This document shows positions 12,989-13,472 of a stretch of DNA of 13,472 nucleotides, piece after piece. The notes below the pieces were generated by a model. That model worked only from the letters and a program-made list of their open reading frames with translations, was not told where the DNA came from and did no database searches. The DNA is from Reyranella sp. (GTDB lineage: Bacteria > Pseudomonadota > Alphaproteobacteria > Reyranellales > Reyranellaceae): NCBI GenBank assembly GCA_016780605.1, contig JADHLS010000046.1:1-13472 (forward strand), in the 5' to 3' direction. Each line of letters starts with the position of its first letter. Position 1 is the first letter of the stretch. A program made the translations under genes and the position numbers.

Positions 12989-13472
12989 ATGATCGACACC
13001 GAAAAAGGCAGGATAGAAGTTTCGCGGTTCGCCATCGACCTCGCGGTGCGGCTCGCGATGATCGCCGGCGTGACCTATGTCAGCCTGTTGCTGCTGCGGC
13101 CCGTGGCGCCCCTGCTGTTGTGGTCGGTCATACTCGCGGTCGCCGTCTATCCGCTCTACGCGTTGCTGCAGCGGCGGGCGCATCTGCCATCCTGGTTTGC
13201 CGCGACCCTGCTGTCGTTCCTGCTGCTGGTGCTGCTGGTGACGCCGGTCGTGCTGCTGTCGACCTCGGCGATCGATACACTGGAGAGCTACGCGCGCGTG
13301 CTGTTGCAGGGCGATCGCATTATGCCGCCGCCGCCGGAATCGGTTCGCAGCTGGCCGCTGGTTGGCGAGCGCGTTTACGACTTCTGGTTGGCGACAGCCA
13401 ACGACTCGCGCACCTTGGTGACCAGCCACGTCGGCCAGATCGCCTCGCTCGGGCGATTTGTCGGCAGCATTG
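12989..13472 (+). CDS. AI-2E/PerM-family (YdiK-like) membrane protein, C-terminus cut off by window edge
   Basis: The first 161 residues match the N-terminal part of the AI-2E transporter family, a loosely characterised group of inner-membrane permeases, usually about 350 residues. Two closely spaced helices cover about 16-55, including LLLWSVILAVAVYPLY (42-57), a family hallmark. A third lies at about 70-91, followed by a mostly hydrophilic region with ESVRSWPLVGERVYDFW (117-133), also typical. The ATG at 12989 is preceded by GGGGAGAAGGG, a strong Shine-Dalgarno region. It is divergent from the GMC gene. Transport of autoinducer-2 should not be assumed, since the family includes members with other roles such as ion antiport. 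Confidence 0.88.
   Translation, partial: MIDTEKGRIEVSRFAIDLAVRLAMIAGVTYVSLLLLRPVAPLLLWSVILAVAVYPLYALLQRRAHLPSWFAATLLSFLLLVLLVTPVVLLSTSAIDTLESYARVLLQGDRIMPPPPESVRSWPLVGERVYDFWLATANDSRTLVTSHVGQIASLGRFVGSI

Noticed and set aside
12705..12992. Small plus-strand gene of 95 codons ahead of the AI-2E-family gene
   Set aside because: It spans the hairpins, has no convincing ribosome binding site or domain, and its end overlaps the well-supported start at 12989.

Overview
The window is dense, GC-rich bacterial DNA. The gene families (an orphan Bug/TctC-type solute-binding protein, MaoC dehydratase, DTW protein, GMC oxidoreductase, FkbM methyltransferase) suggest a free-living, metabolically versatile alphaproteobacterium, perhaps near Reyranella or Bradyrhizobium. 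That placement is inferred from gene content and composition only. I see no rRNA, tRNA, CRISPR array, transposase or phage gene.

Left part (1-4726). A truncated MaoC-like dehydratase (minus) is divergent from an exported Bug-family binding protein (plus). That gene meets, tail to tail, a three-gene minus-strand operon. In transcription order the operon encodes a 261-residue protein of unknown function built from two gap-free ~137-residue repeats, a 73-residue free-standing biotin/lipoyl carrier, and a YeiH-type membrane protein. The last two reading frames overlap by 8 bp. Only 38 bp away, and divergent, are a DTW-domain protein (predicted tRNA aminocarboxypropyltransferase) and a 4-hydroxybenzoyl-CoA-type thioesterase.

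Middle part (4721-11007). This looks like a small surface-glycan or glycolipid locus. A minus-strand operon encodes a DegT-type sugar aminotransferase with a fused N-terminal CBS pair, a two-Rossmann FAD/NAD(P) oxidoreductase, and a membrane acyltransferase-3 protein. Divergent from it is a GT-B glycosyltransferase, which ends 71 bp inside a convergent FkbM methyltransferase gene. Together they could make, modify, transfer and methylate an acylated amino sugar; the pathway is inference. The region between the aminotransferase and glycosyltransferase genes carries several dyad symmetries, and 14 bp of it recurs upstream of fkbM.

Right part (11089-13472). A GMC-family FAD alcohol dehydrogenase (choline-dehydrogenase-like, minus) is divergent from the start of an AI-2E/PerM-family membrane protein. 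The 307-bp gap between them contains two hairpin-capable inverted repeats.

The most novel-looking items are the duplicated GSHG/NDAG/SARIGDG protein with its lone biotin carrier and transporter, and the CBS-aminotransferase fusion with an embedded FAD oxidoreductase.
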